The translations under genes and the position numbers were made by a program. A stretch of 5,786 nucleotides of DNA from an uncultured Akkermansia sp. (GTDB lineage Bacteria > Verrucomicrobiota > Verrucomicrobiia > Verrucomicrobiales > Akkermansiaceae), in the NCBI GenBank assembly GCA_947585525.1, contig CANPXA010000119.1, forward strand, positions 1 to 5,786. Reading direction: 5' to 3'. Positions 1 through 5,561 of this stretch are shown here, one piece after another (within the stretch, counting starts at the first letter, position 1; each line of letters starts with the position of its first letter). The notes under the pieces are model-generated. The model was given only the letters and a program-made list of their open reading frames with translations, was not told where the DNA came from and did not search any database.

Positions 1-665
1 CGGACGTGGGCAAGGGAGATCTGGACACGATGTACCTGTCGGCCTTCGCCCGCACGACGAGGGGGGCGTGGAGCCACACGGTCGTGATGAGCGCCGGCAT
101 GGCGGATGTGAACTTGGACCGCACGGTGAACGTGGGCGGCATGAGCTACCGCACGCAGGGCAGCACGGACGGCTATGCCGTGGGTGTGTTGTATGAGGTG
201 GGCTACACGAAACTGGTGAACCGGAAGGGGACGGTGGCGTTCCAGCCGGTGTTCAACGTGGAGCTTCGTCACGCGGCGCTCAAGGGGTACACGGAGACGG
301 GGAGCAACGCGGGACTCAAGGTGGACGACATCGAGCAGGATGTCGTGACCTTCGGGGTCGGCGCGCGTATGCAGGGCATCGTCGGAGAGAACCTCTACAA
401 CCGCACGTCCATCCTCGAGGGACGTCTGCTGGTGAAGGGAGACGTGGGCGACCGGTCGGGTGTGGCAAAGAACGCGCTGATCGGGTCGACGCGAACGGGC
501 GAGGTGGAGAGCGCGGAGGTGGGAGCGCTGGGGATCGAAGCGGGAGTGGGACTGAGCATCCCGCTGGGTTCGAAGGCGGGCAACCTGTTCTTCGATGCCT
601 CGACAGAACTGCGCAGCGGACAAACCAGCTTCGATGCAACCGTGGGCTACAGAATCAGCTTCTGA
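1..665 (+). CDS. Autotransporter C-terminal beta-barrel domain (5'-truncated)
   Basis: This is the C-terminal end of an outer-membrane autotransporter. The frame is open to the left edge (the codon before the GTG at 6 encodes Asp), so that GTG is internal and the passenger and start lie outside the window. About 220 residues are visible, rich in alternating hydrophobic/polar stretches and Gly, as in amphipathic beta strands. Recognisable pieces are the strand-like GYAVGVLYEVGY (about residues 56-67 from the GTG), FGVGARMQGIVGENLYNRTS (116-135), which resembles the helix-strand part of autotransporter barrels, and the last strands LFFDASTEL and ATVGYRISF. Ending in an aromatic Phe after alternating residues is the usual signal for BAM-dependent outer-membrane insertion. 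In this family the barrel anchors or exports an N-terminal passenger, whose function cannot be judged here. G+C is high (39 of the first 60 bases). The gene converges on rluD. Confidence 0.85.
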   Translation, partial: DVGKGDLDTMYLSAFARTTRGAWSHTVVMSAGMADVNLDRTVNVGGMSYRTQGSTDGYAVGVLYEVGYTKLVNRKGTVAFQPVFNVELRHAALKGYTETGSNAGLKVDDIEQDVVTFGVGARMQGIVGENLYNRTSILEGRLLVKGDVGDRSGVAKNALIGSTRTGEVESAEVGALGIEAGVGLSIPLGSKAGNLFFDASTELRSGQTSFDATVGYRISF

Positions 666-689
666 GGAAGCGTGATTCTGTAGCCTATG

Positions 690-717
690 TACGAGGTACG
701 AATTACGATGTAAGCAA
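690..717. repeat. Degenerate 7-nt tandem repeat array (TACGANN)
   Basis: Four consecutive heptads start with TA and mostly with TACGA: TACGAGG, TACGAAT, TACGATG, TAAGCAA. The array begins 24 nt after the autotransporter stop codon. A related array lies at 3985-4019 in the other non-coding gap, and single TTTACGAT units occur at 818-825 and 1125-1132. All are outside genes. Function is unknown; it may be part of a larger intergenic repeat. Confidence 0.5.
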
Positions 718-774
718 AGCAGACAATTTTCTCGCTGGGAAGCGGGGAGAAAAAAAGAAACGAAATGAAGAACC

Positions 775-802
775 GCCGGCGGTGAGGAAACTCACCGCCG
801 GC
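775..802. terminator. Strong hairpin between convergent genes, likely terminator
   Basis: A perfect 12-bp stem (775-786 pairing with 791-802, mostly G+C) closes on a GAAA tetraloop at 787-790, a GNRA-type loop that is very stable in RNA. Read on the minus strand it is followed about 10 nt later by a T-rich run (complement of 751-766). On the plus strand it is followed by AACTTTCAGTTGCTATTT, which is only weakly T-rich. It lies 110 nt beyond the autotransporter stop, between two convergent genes. Bidirectional termination or protection of mRNA 3' ends is the simplest reading. The absence of an immediate T-tract keeps confidence moderate. Confidence 0.55.
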
Positions 803-825
803 AACTTTCAGTTGCTATTTACGAT
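801..825 (+). repeat. GCAA...TTGC hairpin followed by TATTTACGAT, copy 1
   Basis: A small hairpin, GCAACT (801-806), TTC loop, AGTTGC (810-815), abuts the larger hairpin at 775-802 (sharing its last two bases) and is followed directly by TATTTACGAT. Two other places in the window (1096-1132 and 3955-3991) have the same arrangement: a hairpin whose arms begin GCAA and end TTGC, then CTRTTTACGAT. This copy has the shortest stem. It is read here as a member of a structured intergenic repeat family. Confidence 0.45.
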
Positions 826-835
826 GTAGCAAAGC

Positions 836-1009
836 CTGCAAGACGGCTTAGCGTAACTCCGACCGCTTTCCTTGCAGCGGCAACCCGTGATTTCCCCACC
901 GATTGCCTCAAGCTCGCCCCACGAGCTTTGCTTCGGAGTCGCCTCACGGACTTCTCACCCCTGCGGGCAAAAGCTGTGCTTTTCTGATCCCCCTCCGAGC
1001 CCTCGGGGG
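836..1009 (-). repeat. Structured intergenic repeat block A (minus orientation)
   Basis: Read on the minus strand, this non-coding block is a series of hairpins. They are a 7-bp stem including one G-T pair (992-998 with 1003-1009); AAAAGC/GCTTTT (969-974 with 978-983); a 7-bp stem AAGCTCG/CGAGCTT around a TGGGG loop (910-916 with 922-928); and a 7-bp CTGCAAG/CTTGCAG inverted repeat with a long loop (836-842 with 871-877). Positions 928-948 match 4127-4147 in reverse complement at 20 of 21 bases, and the AAAAGC hairpin is conserved in the same order. Block B at 4031-4162 is therefore a related copy in the opposite orientation. An open frame crosses this block on the minus strand, but it is low-complexity and overlaps rluD out of frame, so I do not call a gene. 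Confidence 0.55.
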
Positions 1010-1095
1010 CTTTGTTGGACTTACTTCCTTTATCTGTCCGGAAACACGTTGGGGAAGGTGAGAGCGGAGAAGATTTTATTGGGATACGAGTGAAA

Positions 1096-1132
1096 GCAAA
1101 CGCATGAGAACATTTGTTTGCCTGTTTACGAT
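1096..1132 (+). repeat. GCAAAC...GTTTGC hairpin plus CTGTTTACGAT, copy 2
   Basis: A 26-nt inverted repeat (1096-1121) has 11-nt arms around an AGAA loop. The outer six pairs are GCAAAC/GTTTGC; inside are one G-T pair, one C-T mismatch and three further pairs ending G-C. CTGTTTACGAT follows at once (1122-1132), then TTCGGAGTC, a word also found in block A at 932-940. The element at 3955-3991 has the same length and order. It lies 78 nt past the rluD stop codon. The stretch between block A and this copy (1010-1095) shows nothing I can support. Confidence 0.55.
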
Positions 1133-1197
1133 TCGGAGTCACGTGTGCCCTCCACGGGGATGCGTAGCGAGTGTGCGGAGGGAGGAAGTCTGCGGGG

Positions 1198-1230
1198 AAA
1201 AGAGGAAAATTAACCCGCCGGGAAAGGCGG
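1198..1230 (-). terminator. Possible terminator overlapping the rluD stop codon
   Basis: On the minus strand CCGCC (1230-1226) and GGCGG (1219-1215) can pair around a TTTCCC loop, followed by GTTAATTTTCCTCTTTT. The stem lies within the last codons of rluD and the TAA stop is in the T-rich tail. The stem is only 5 bp and the tail is interrupted by C, so this would be a modest terminator. Its position at the exact end of the operon is the best argument for it. Confidence 0.4.
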
Positions 1231-2154
1231 TAAGGAGTCGGTTCCACCCAGAGACTCGATCCACGGGGAGAACTCGGGAGGCAAGGGAGCTTCAAGGCGG
1301 ATACGTCTGCCGTCCACCGGGTGATTGAAGGCGAGCCTCCAAGCGTGCAACATGAGCCTGCCGGGCTTAGCTTTTTGTCGCGAGAGGTGGGAGGCGTAAA
1401 TGCAGTCCCCAATGAGTGGATGCCCCAGATGTAGCATGTGGACACGTATTTGGTGAGTGCGACCGGTGTGCAGAGTGCAAAGCACGAGGGACGAATCCGT
1501 TTGTTCGTCGTAAAACAGCTCTTCAAAGTCGGTGATGGCGGGTTTCCCGCTTCCGGGGTTTACGACGGACATTTTGAGACGATTGACAGGATGGCGTCCG
1601 ATGTTGGTGAAGATGCTTCCGTTGTTTTTCTTCAGCTTTCCCTGCACTACGGAGAGGTAGATTTTCTGGGTACTCCTTTGAGCGAATTGAGAGGTGAGCG
1701 AAAGATGGGCGGCGTCATTTTTTGCCACGACGATGCACCCGCTGGTGTCTTTATCGAGTCGGTGCACGATACCGGGGCGTTCCACGCCGCCGATGCCGGA
1801 GAGATCGCCACAATGGTGAAGCAATGCGTTCACCAAGGTGCCGTCCGGATTACCGGCAGCGGGGTGCACCACCATGCCGCTTTGCTTGTTGACCACCACG
1901 AGCGAGGAATCCTCGTAGAGAATATCCAGAGGAATGTCCTGAGGTTGAGCCTCAGCCGGGGCGGGTTGAGGGATTTCGACGTCGATGGTCATACCGCACT
2001 CTACCGGAGTTTTAGCTTTGCACTCAACTCCGTTTACATGGATATGACCGTCTTTGATAAGGGCTTGAATGCGCGCGCGGGAGAGCTCCGGAAGATGAGC
2101 TGCAAGGAACTGATCCAATCGGGAGCCGAAGGAGTCTTCCACAACGATTCGCAT
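1210..2154 (-). CDS. rluD: RluD-type 23S rRNA pseudouridine synthase (RluA family)
   Basis: This 314-residue protein has the standard architecture of the RluA/RluD family, which converts uridines to pseudouridine in RNA; E. coli RluD acts on helix 69 of 23S rRNA. An N-terminal S4 RNA-binding domain (about residues 9-60, containing SRLDQFLAAHLPELSRARIQ) is followed by the catalytic domain. That domain carries the signature HRLDKDTSG at 131-139, where Asp134 should be the catalytic aspartate, and RTHQIRVH at 232-239. I chose ATG at 2154, giving a TGATG one-base overlap with the stop of the upstream Nif3-like gene; GTG at 2157 would add one residue. No clear Shine-Dalgarno precedes it, so translational coupling is likely. 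It is the last gene of the hprK unit. The exact target uridines, and RluD rather than another RluA paralogue, are inferred from the S4 domain and length. Confidence 0.9.
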   Translation of the reverse strand: MRIVVEDSFGSRLDQFLAAHLPELSRARIQALIKDGHIHVNGVECKAKTPVECGMTIDVEIPQPAPAEAQPQDIPLDILYEDSSLVVVNKQSGMVVHPAAGNPDGTLVNALLHHCGDLSGIGGVERPGIVHRLDKDTSGCIVVAKNDAAHLSLTSQFAQRSTQKIYLSVVQGKLKKNNGSIFTNIGRHPVNRLKMSVVNPGSGKPAITDFEELFYDEQTDSSLVLCTLHTGRTHQIRVHMLHLGHPLIGDCIYASHLSRQKAKPGRLMLHAWRLAFNHPVDGRRIRLEAPLPPEFSPWIESLGGTDSLPPFPAG

Positions 2155-2924
2155 CACATCAAGGTGGGGTTGTCGATAAAGACGGTCGGGAGGTGGAAAT
2201 GATGGGATATCAGTTCACCGAGTGCACGAACTCCGAAAGTCTCCGTGGCGTAGTGTCCGGCGAAGAGGATGTTGAGTCCCGTGTCTCGTGCAGCGTTGTA
2301 AACCCAGTGGTTTTCTTCGCCCGTGAGGAAAGTGGATACTCCGGTGTTGAGCACACGATAGATGTCAGATCCGGAATCCCCTGAGCATACGAGCACGCGA
2401 CCCGCGGGTGCATTCTCATCATGCACCACGCCGCTGATATCTGCCTTTGTGACGGCGGCGTAGCGTTCCCGGAGCTGCCCCACGGAACCGTTGAAAGAGC
2501 CGGTCATGGCGAGGGAGGCGCCGTGATGTTTGAGCGCGGGTTCCACATCGACAAGACCGAGTTCGCGCGCGATGCAAGCATTGTTGCCGAGCGTCGGATG
2601 GAGATCCAGAGGGAGATGAGCGGAGTAGATGGCCAAACCGTGCTCAAGACAGAGAGCGACCTTTTCTCGCCACCAGCCTGTAAGAGGACGCAGGCCGGAC
2701 CAGAAAATGCCGTGGTGCACGATGAGGAGGTCTGCGCCGGCAGAGATACTGTCCTCAATCGTCTTGGTGGAGGCATCCACGGCCAAGGCTACTTTGTGCA
2801 CGGTGCCGGAGGGATTGTCAACCTGCAGGCCGTTGACAGCCAAAGGCGAATCCTGGATGTTGCCGATATCCAGTGTATTATCCAGGAGGGATACGATATT
2901 TTTGAGGGGGGAGTTTTTATTCAT
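2154..2924 (-). CDS. Nif3-like dinuclear metal centre protein (DUF34/YbgI family)
   Basis: This 256-residue protein matches the usual length of bacterial Nif3/YbgI proteins, which form toroidal hexamers with a two-metal site. The family is often labelled GTP cyclohydrolase 1 type 2, but its physiological role is unsettled. Expected metal ligands are visible: His70-His71 in LLIVHHGIFW, His103 and Asp107 in SAHLPLDLH, and His224 and Glu228 in FAGHYATETF. NGLQV near residue 31 is also typical. A longer frame starts at 3026 but would overlap hprK by more than 100 nt with unrelated residues. ATG at 2924 begins just before the expected family N-terminus and has AAAGG five bases upstream, overlapping hprK by 8 nt. 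It lies between hprK and rluD in a tight unit, which fits a housekeeping role but does not define one. Confidence 0.9.
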   Translation of the reverse strand: MNKNSPLKNIVSLLDNTLDIGNIQDSPLAVNGLQVDNPSGTVHKVALAVDASTKTIEDSISAGADLLIVHHGIFWSGLRPLTGWWREKVALCLEHGLAIYSAHLPLDLHPTLGNNACIARELGLVDVEPALKHHGASLAMTGSFNGSVGQLRERYAAVTKADISGVVHDENAPAGRVLVCSGDSGSDIYRVLNTGVSTFLTGEENHWVYNAARDTGLNILFAGHYATETFGVRALGELISHHFHLPTVFIDNPTLM

Positions 2925-3894
2925 CGCTACCTTTGATGTGTATGTTGCGTGCGGAAATCTCATCGTGGAGGCGTCGGGAAAACTCACGAGCCATGTCGTA
3001 GCCGTTTTGTCTGAGGTAATGACCAAGGGCGGCCACTTCGACGAGACGAGTCATATCACGTCCGGGAGCAACCGGCAACGTTATGCGCTCAACTTCGACT
3101 CCCAGGATGCTCGTTTTCTTGCGTTCCAGCCCGAGACGCTCGGTCTCGGTCATTTCTCCGTTGGTGAGACACACGATGAGGTTAATTTTCTTTTGGCGGC
3201 GGAACGCGCGCAGACCGTAGAGGTCGGTCACATTGGTGATGCCAATGCCGCGAATTTCAATAAAGCCGCTGCTGAGCTTGGGGGAGGATGCGATGAGTTC
3301 TCCGCTGATGTTACGGATATGTACCAGGTCGTCAGCCACGAGGGATGCACCGCGTTCAACGAGTCCGAGAGAAACCTCACTTTTACCGATGCCGCTGGCT
3401 CCGGTGAGAAGGACACCCACACCCCGCACATCTACCATGCAACCATGCAGGGTCGTGCTCTCGGCAAACTCGTTTTCCAAGATGATCGTGGCCCGGTTCA
3501 CCAAACTCATCGTTGGCAAGGTGGATCGGAAGACGGGAACGGAACACTCATCGGCGATGTTCACCACATCGGAGGGCACATCTGCAGCTCTGGAGAAAAT
3601 GAGGCAGGGTACATCTTCACCGCAGATGCGGCGCATACGTTCCGTTCGTTCGGGACCTTCAAGGGTGGCTAAGTAGGCCATTTCACCGGAGCCGAAGATT
3701 TGGATACGTTCGTGGGCGTAGTAGCCAAAGAATCCGGACAGGGCGAGGCCGGGGCGGTTGAGGGCAGGGCGCCGGATAGAGCGAGTCATCCCCAAGGGGC
3801 TGTTGAGCAACTCCAATTCGAGCGTGTCTCGGTAGGCCTCATAAAAATGGGCCACCGTAATTTTCTCCACAATTTTAACAACGGGTTCCTTCAT
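2917..3894 (-). CDS. hprK: HPr kinase/phosphorylase
   Basis: This 325-residue protein fits the HprK family, bifunctional enzymes that phosphorylate HPr on a serine and reverse the reaction, linking carbon or energy state to PTS-based regulation. Visible features are an N-terminal domain starting with KITVAHFYEAY, the conserved LHG with likely catalytic His150, a Walker A loop GASGIGKS (165-172), VADD (187-190), the family signature EIRGIGITNVTDLYG (213-227), and a C-terminal PVAPGRD segment followed by a helix with NGYDMAREF. I chose ATG at 3894 because it gives the normal N-terminus. A GTG at 3936 would add 14 residues but lies upstream of the -35 element of the predicted promoter. It is first in the unit with the Nif3-like gene and rluD. 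No HPr, EI or other PTS gene is in the window, so its partner must be encoded elsewhere. Confidence 0.93.
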   Translation of the reverse strand: MKEPVVKIVEKITVAHFYEAYRDTLELELLNSPLGMTRSIRRPALNRPGLALSGFFGYYAHERIQIFGSGEMAYLATLEGPERTERMRRICGEDVPCLIFSRAADVPSDVVNIADECSVPVFRSTLPTMSLVNRATIILENEFAESTTLHGCMVDVRGVGVLLTGASGIGKSEVSLGLVERGASLVADDLVHIRNISGELIASSPKLSSGFIEIRGIGITNVTDLYGLRAFRRQKKINLIVCLTNGEMTETERLGLERKKTSILGVEVERITLPVAPGRDMTRLVEVAALGHYLRQNGYDMAREFSRRLHDEISARNIHIKGSDE

Positions 3895-3904
3895 CTGTCG
3901 TGAA

Positions 3905-3932
3905 ATTCTACCACAGAGTTCGCCGACGTCAA
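3905..3932 (-). promoter_or_regulatory. Sigma70-like promoter of the hprK operon
   Basis: On the minus strand TTGACG (3932-3927) and TAGAAT (3910-3905) are separated by 16 nt, a close match to the sigma70 consensus. Only 10 nt separate the -10 box from the hprK ATG, so transcription would start near 3898 and leave a leader of only about four bases. No Shine-Dalgarno is visible there, consistent with near-leaderless translation. If correct, this rules out the GTG start at 3936. The match is by eye and untested. Confidence 0.6.
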
Positions 3933-3954
3933 GCACGCGCTTTGCGCCCGCAGG

Positions 3955-3991
3955 GCAAACGCATTAGGAAATGTGTTTGCCTATTTACGAT
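3955..3991 (+). repeat. GCAAAC...GTTTGC hairpin plus CTATTTACGAT, copy 3
   Basis: An 11-bp hairpin (3955-3965 with 3970-3980, one G-T pair) closes on AGGA and is followed at once by CTATTTACGAT (3981-3991). It has the same length and order as the copy at 1096-1132. The innermost pair is T-A here and G-C there, a compensated change that supports selection on structure. It lies 22 bp upstream of the -35 box of the hprK promoter. The 10 bases just before it (3946-3955) are the reverse complement of 959-968 in block A. Confidence 0.6.
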
Positions 3992-4019
3992 TTGCGATTT
4001 TCGACATATGATTTGCGAT
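3985..4019. repeat. Five-unit degenerate heptad array (TTNCGAT)
   Basis: Five successive 7-nt units can be read without gaps: TTACGAT, TTGCGAT, TTTCGAC, ATATGAT, TTGCGAT. The array grows out of the TTTACGAT tail of the hairpin at 3955-3980. The phase and core match the array at 690-717 once rotated by one base. Seven-base periodicity without spacers excludes CRISPR. Function is unknown. Confidence 0.55.
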
Positions 4020-4030
4020 TTCGGAAAATT

Positions 4031-4162
4031 CGCGCTCTACGCGCGGGAAATGCAATGTAAAAGCACTCGACGGTCGTAAGGTCGATTAACCAAAAGCGAC
4101 GGCTTTTGTCCCAACGGATGAGGAGTCGTGGGGCGACTCCGAAGCAAGGGCAGTGAGGTGCC
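4031..4162 (+). repeat. Structured intergenic repeat block B (plus orientation)
   Basis: Successive hairpins can be drawn: CGCGC/GCGCG (4031-4035 with 4041-4045), TCGAC/GTCGA (4067-4071 with 4081-4085), CAAAAGC/GCTTTTG on a GACG loop (4091-4097 with 4102-4108), GGAGTCG/CGACTCC on a TGGGG loop (4122-4128 with 4134-4140), and GGCA/TGCC on GTGAGG (4149-4152 with 4159-4162). The AAAAGC hairpin and TGGGG-loop hairpin recur in the same order in block A on the other strand. The TGGGG stems differ in sequence but both pair fully. The rest of this gap (4163-4241 and 4260-4355) shows nothing I can support. Confidence 0.55.
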
Positions 4163-4230
4163 GACGAATCAAAGCAATAGCCAAGCGGAATTTCGTCTGC
4201 GTATCACATGGGGAAGCTGAATAATCCCGG

Positions 4231-4259
4231 GTAAAATTTATTGGGGCACGTATGCCCCA
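4231..4259 (-). terminator. Possible terminator of the membrane-protein gene
   Basis: On the minus strand TGGGGCA (4259-4253) and TGCCCCA (4248-4242) form a 7-bp stem on a TACG tetraloop, a UNCG-type loop, followed by ATAAATTTTAC. It lies 96 nt past the stop codon of the gene ending at 4356. The T-run is short and delayed, so this is a plausible but weak intrinsic terminator. Confidence 0.45.
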
Positions 4260-4355
4260 TTCAGCCCCGCACGTTCGAAGCGCACTTTCATCCACACCCT
4301 AATTCGTAACTTTTTCCGTCATACTCTGCATTTGTTCCCGCAACTTACACACCAC

Positions 4356-5447
4356 TCACATCATGATGCTCTTTATGACCTCTATAACTTCGAATACAAC
4401 AGCCATCATCAGGGGAAAGGTTATCGCCATTGTCAGGACCATAATGATTGTCCCTGCCGCTTTTCCTGAATGGTAGGTCTTGCGAGAGACCTCTTTCAGT
4501 TGACCGGTCATCACATGCGGCGGGCATGGTATATACTGTCCGTTTTTGGTCTCAAGGAGGCAAAATTTCTTCCCCGCATATATTCTTTCTATCTGTGCGT
4601 ACGGTATAACAGCCAACCAGCCATCCGACGAGCGAATAATCATTGCTCGCTTCCGCAGCGAGTACTCTAATGAGACAGCGGTACGATCATACCTGCTTGC
4701 CAAATCTAAAAAAAGCATCGAGTTGGCATAAAGTGTTCCCACAATGAGGACAACCCCGGTACCGCACGCGTCGGGAACGAGGTATTCAATCCCTAGCATG
4801 CACAGTGTGCTCCATAAAACGATGAGGAGATACGACCAAAAATTGGACAAACTCACAGAGGGAATAATCCCCCTCTCCGCGATGCAAGGAGAACGTTCCC
4901 CTCTATAGATACAGCTAGAGCGAGGACCGGGAGATTTTTCTTCCTCCTGCTTGGAACCGGTTTTGAGCAGGTTCTCCACTTCATCAACCGCTTCCGGCGG
5001 AGCTATAATCAATGTGTTGCTCTCATGCTTTTTCTCCTTTTTAAATAAAAATGCAATCGAATTGCACGCCGCAAAACAGTGATCGAACATTGGTAAAACA
5101 TAGCATACCCGAAAATTGGGCACCTCGCTTCTCCAATAATGGACACCCCTCTCTGTTATCTCCATCGTGTCCATTCCCCAAGTGATATGCCTTGTCATTT
5201 CCTTGACCGGGATATTGGACGCTTTCATAGATAAGTACATATGCACACTGATGAGCCAAATAAGGAACACAACAGTTGCCTGTCCATTCTTTCCCCAATA
5301 ATAGAGTGAGACAAAAAAGAGGAGCCCCAACAAGACCCCATATTTTAACGCCCATCTTTTGAATAAATGAAACAACCTTCCCCGCAACGCGGATGTGTAC
5401 TCGTCCAGAACATCCTCATTGCATCTTATTTCATATCGCTTACGCAT
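4356..5447 (-). CDS. Membrane protein with two tandem YcxB-like units, function unknown
   Basis: This 363-residue protein has no firm name. Hydrophobic stretches form two pairs of likely membrane segments (about 36-51 with 57-73, and 204-224 with 230-250) plus a C-terminal one (about 331-356). Each pair is followed by a soluble part of similar style. The first contains MEITERGVHYWRSE (95-108) and IAFLF...LIIAPPEA (131-153). The second contains a WLAVIPYAQIERIYAGKKF stretch (277-295) and then YIPCPPH (305-311). The second pattern resembles the YcxB-like family (two membrane helices, then a domain ending in an IPxxx motif), and the first looks like a diverged duplicate. A charged linker (about 163-192) joins them. 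The start is well fixed: a TAA lies three codons upstream and no earlier start is in frame. G+C is lower than in hprK (24 of 60 bases at 5221-5280). The partial gene upstream is on the same strand, 114 nt away. Confidence 0.7.
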   Translation of the reverse strand: MRKRYEIRCNEDVLDEYTSALRGRLFHLFKRWALKYGVLLGLLFFVSLYYWGKNGQATVVFLIWLISVHMYLSMKASNIPVKEMTRHITWGMDTMEITERGVHYWRSEVPNFRVCYVLPMFDHCFAACNSIAFLFKKEKKHESNTLIIAPPEAVDEVENLLKTGSKQEEEKSPGPRSSCIYRGERSPCIAERGIIPSVSLSNFWSYLLIVLWSTLCMLGIEYLVPDACGTGVVLIVGTLYANSMLFLDLASRYDRTAVSLEYSLRKRAMIIRSSDGWLAVIPYAQIERIYAGKKFCLLETKNGQYIPCPPHVMTGQLKEVSRKTYHSGKAAGTIIMVLTMAITFPLMMAVVFEVIEVIKSIMM

Positions 5448-5561
5448 ATTTCTCGTTTATTCACTTCGTACATGGACACTCTGCCCCTGCCCATGCGGAC
5501 CCCATTCGACGGATCTCTTCCCTACGATTGTTCATTAGTCTGACGCGGCTTCATATTATTC

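Noticed and set aside
819..1526. 235-residue frame on the minus strand across block A and the 3' part of rluD
   Set aside because: It overlaps rluD, which has clear catalytic motifs, in another frame. The rest is Ser/Arg/Ala-rich translation of hairpin repeats, with no start context or family resemblance.
1438..2202. 254-residue plus-strand frame opposite rluD
   Set aside because: Antisense shadow of a gene with convincing motifs; high G+C coding sequence often keeps the opposite strand open.
2925..3026. N-terminal extension of the Nif3-like gene to 3026
   Set aside because: It would overlap hprK by 110 nt with residues unlike the family; ATG at 2924 has a nearby AAAGG and gives normal length.
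2629..3672. 347-residue plus-strand frame opposite the Nif3-like gene and hprK
   Set aside because: It spans two well-supported genes on the other strand and shows no recognisable domain.
3895..3936. GTG start for hprK at 3936
   Set aside because: It lies upstream of the -35 element of the predicted promoter and adds residues outside the usual HprK N-terminus.
3985..4019. CRISPR-like array
   Set aside because: The 7-nt units are contiguous and degenerate, with no spacers and no cas genes nearby.
4031..4162. Known riboswitch or tRNA in block B
   Set aside because: The hairpins do not form a cloverleaf, and I see no known riboswitch core; the nearest plus-strand gene start is not in the window.
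4086..4295. 69-residue minus-strand frame in the second gap
   Set aside because: It lies over block B hairpins and the likely terminator, with no ribosome binding site and no family resemblance.
5448..5561. Promoter for the 363-residue membrane protein
   Set aside because: AT-rich words such as TAATAT and TAATGA are present, but no -35/-10 pair has acceptable spacing; co-transcription with the upstream partial gene is equally possible.
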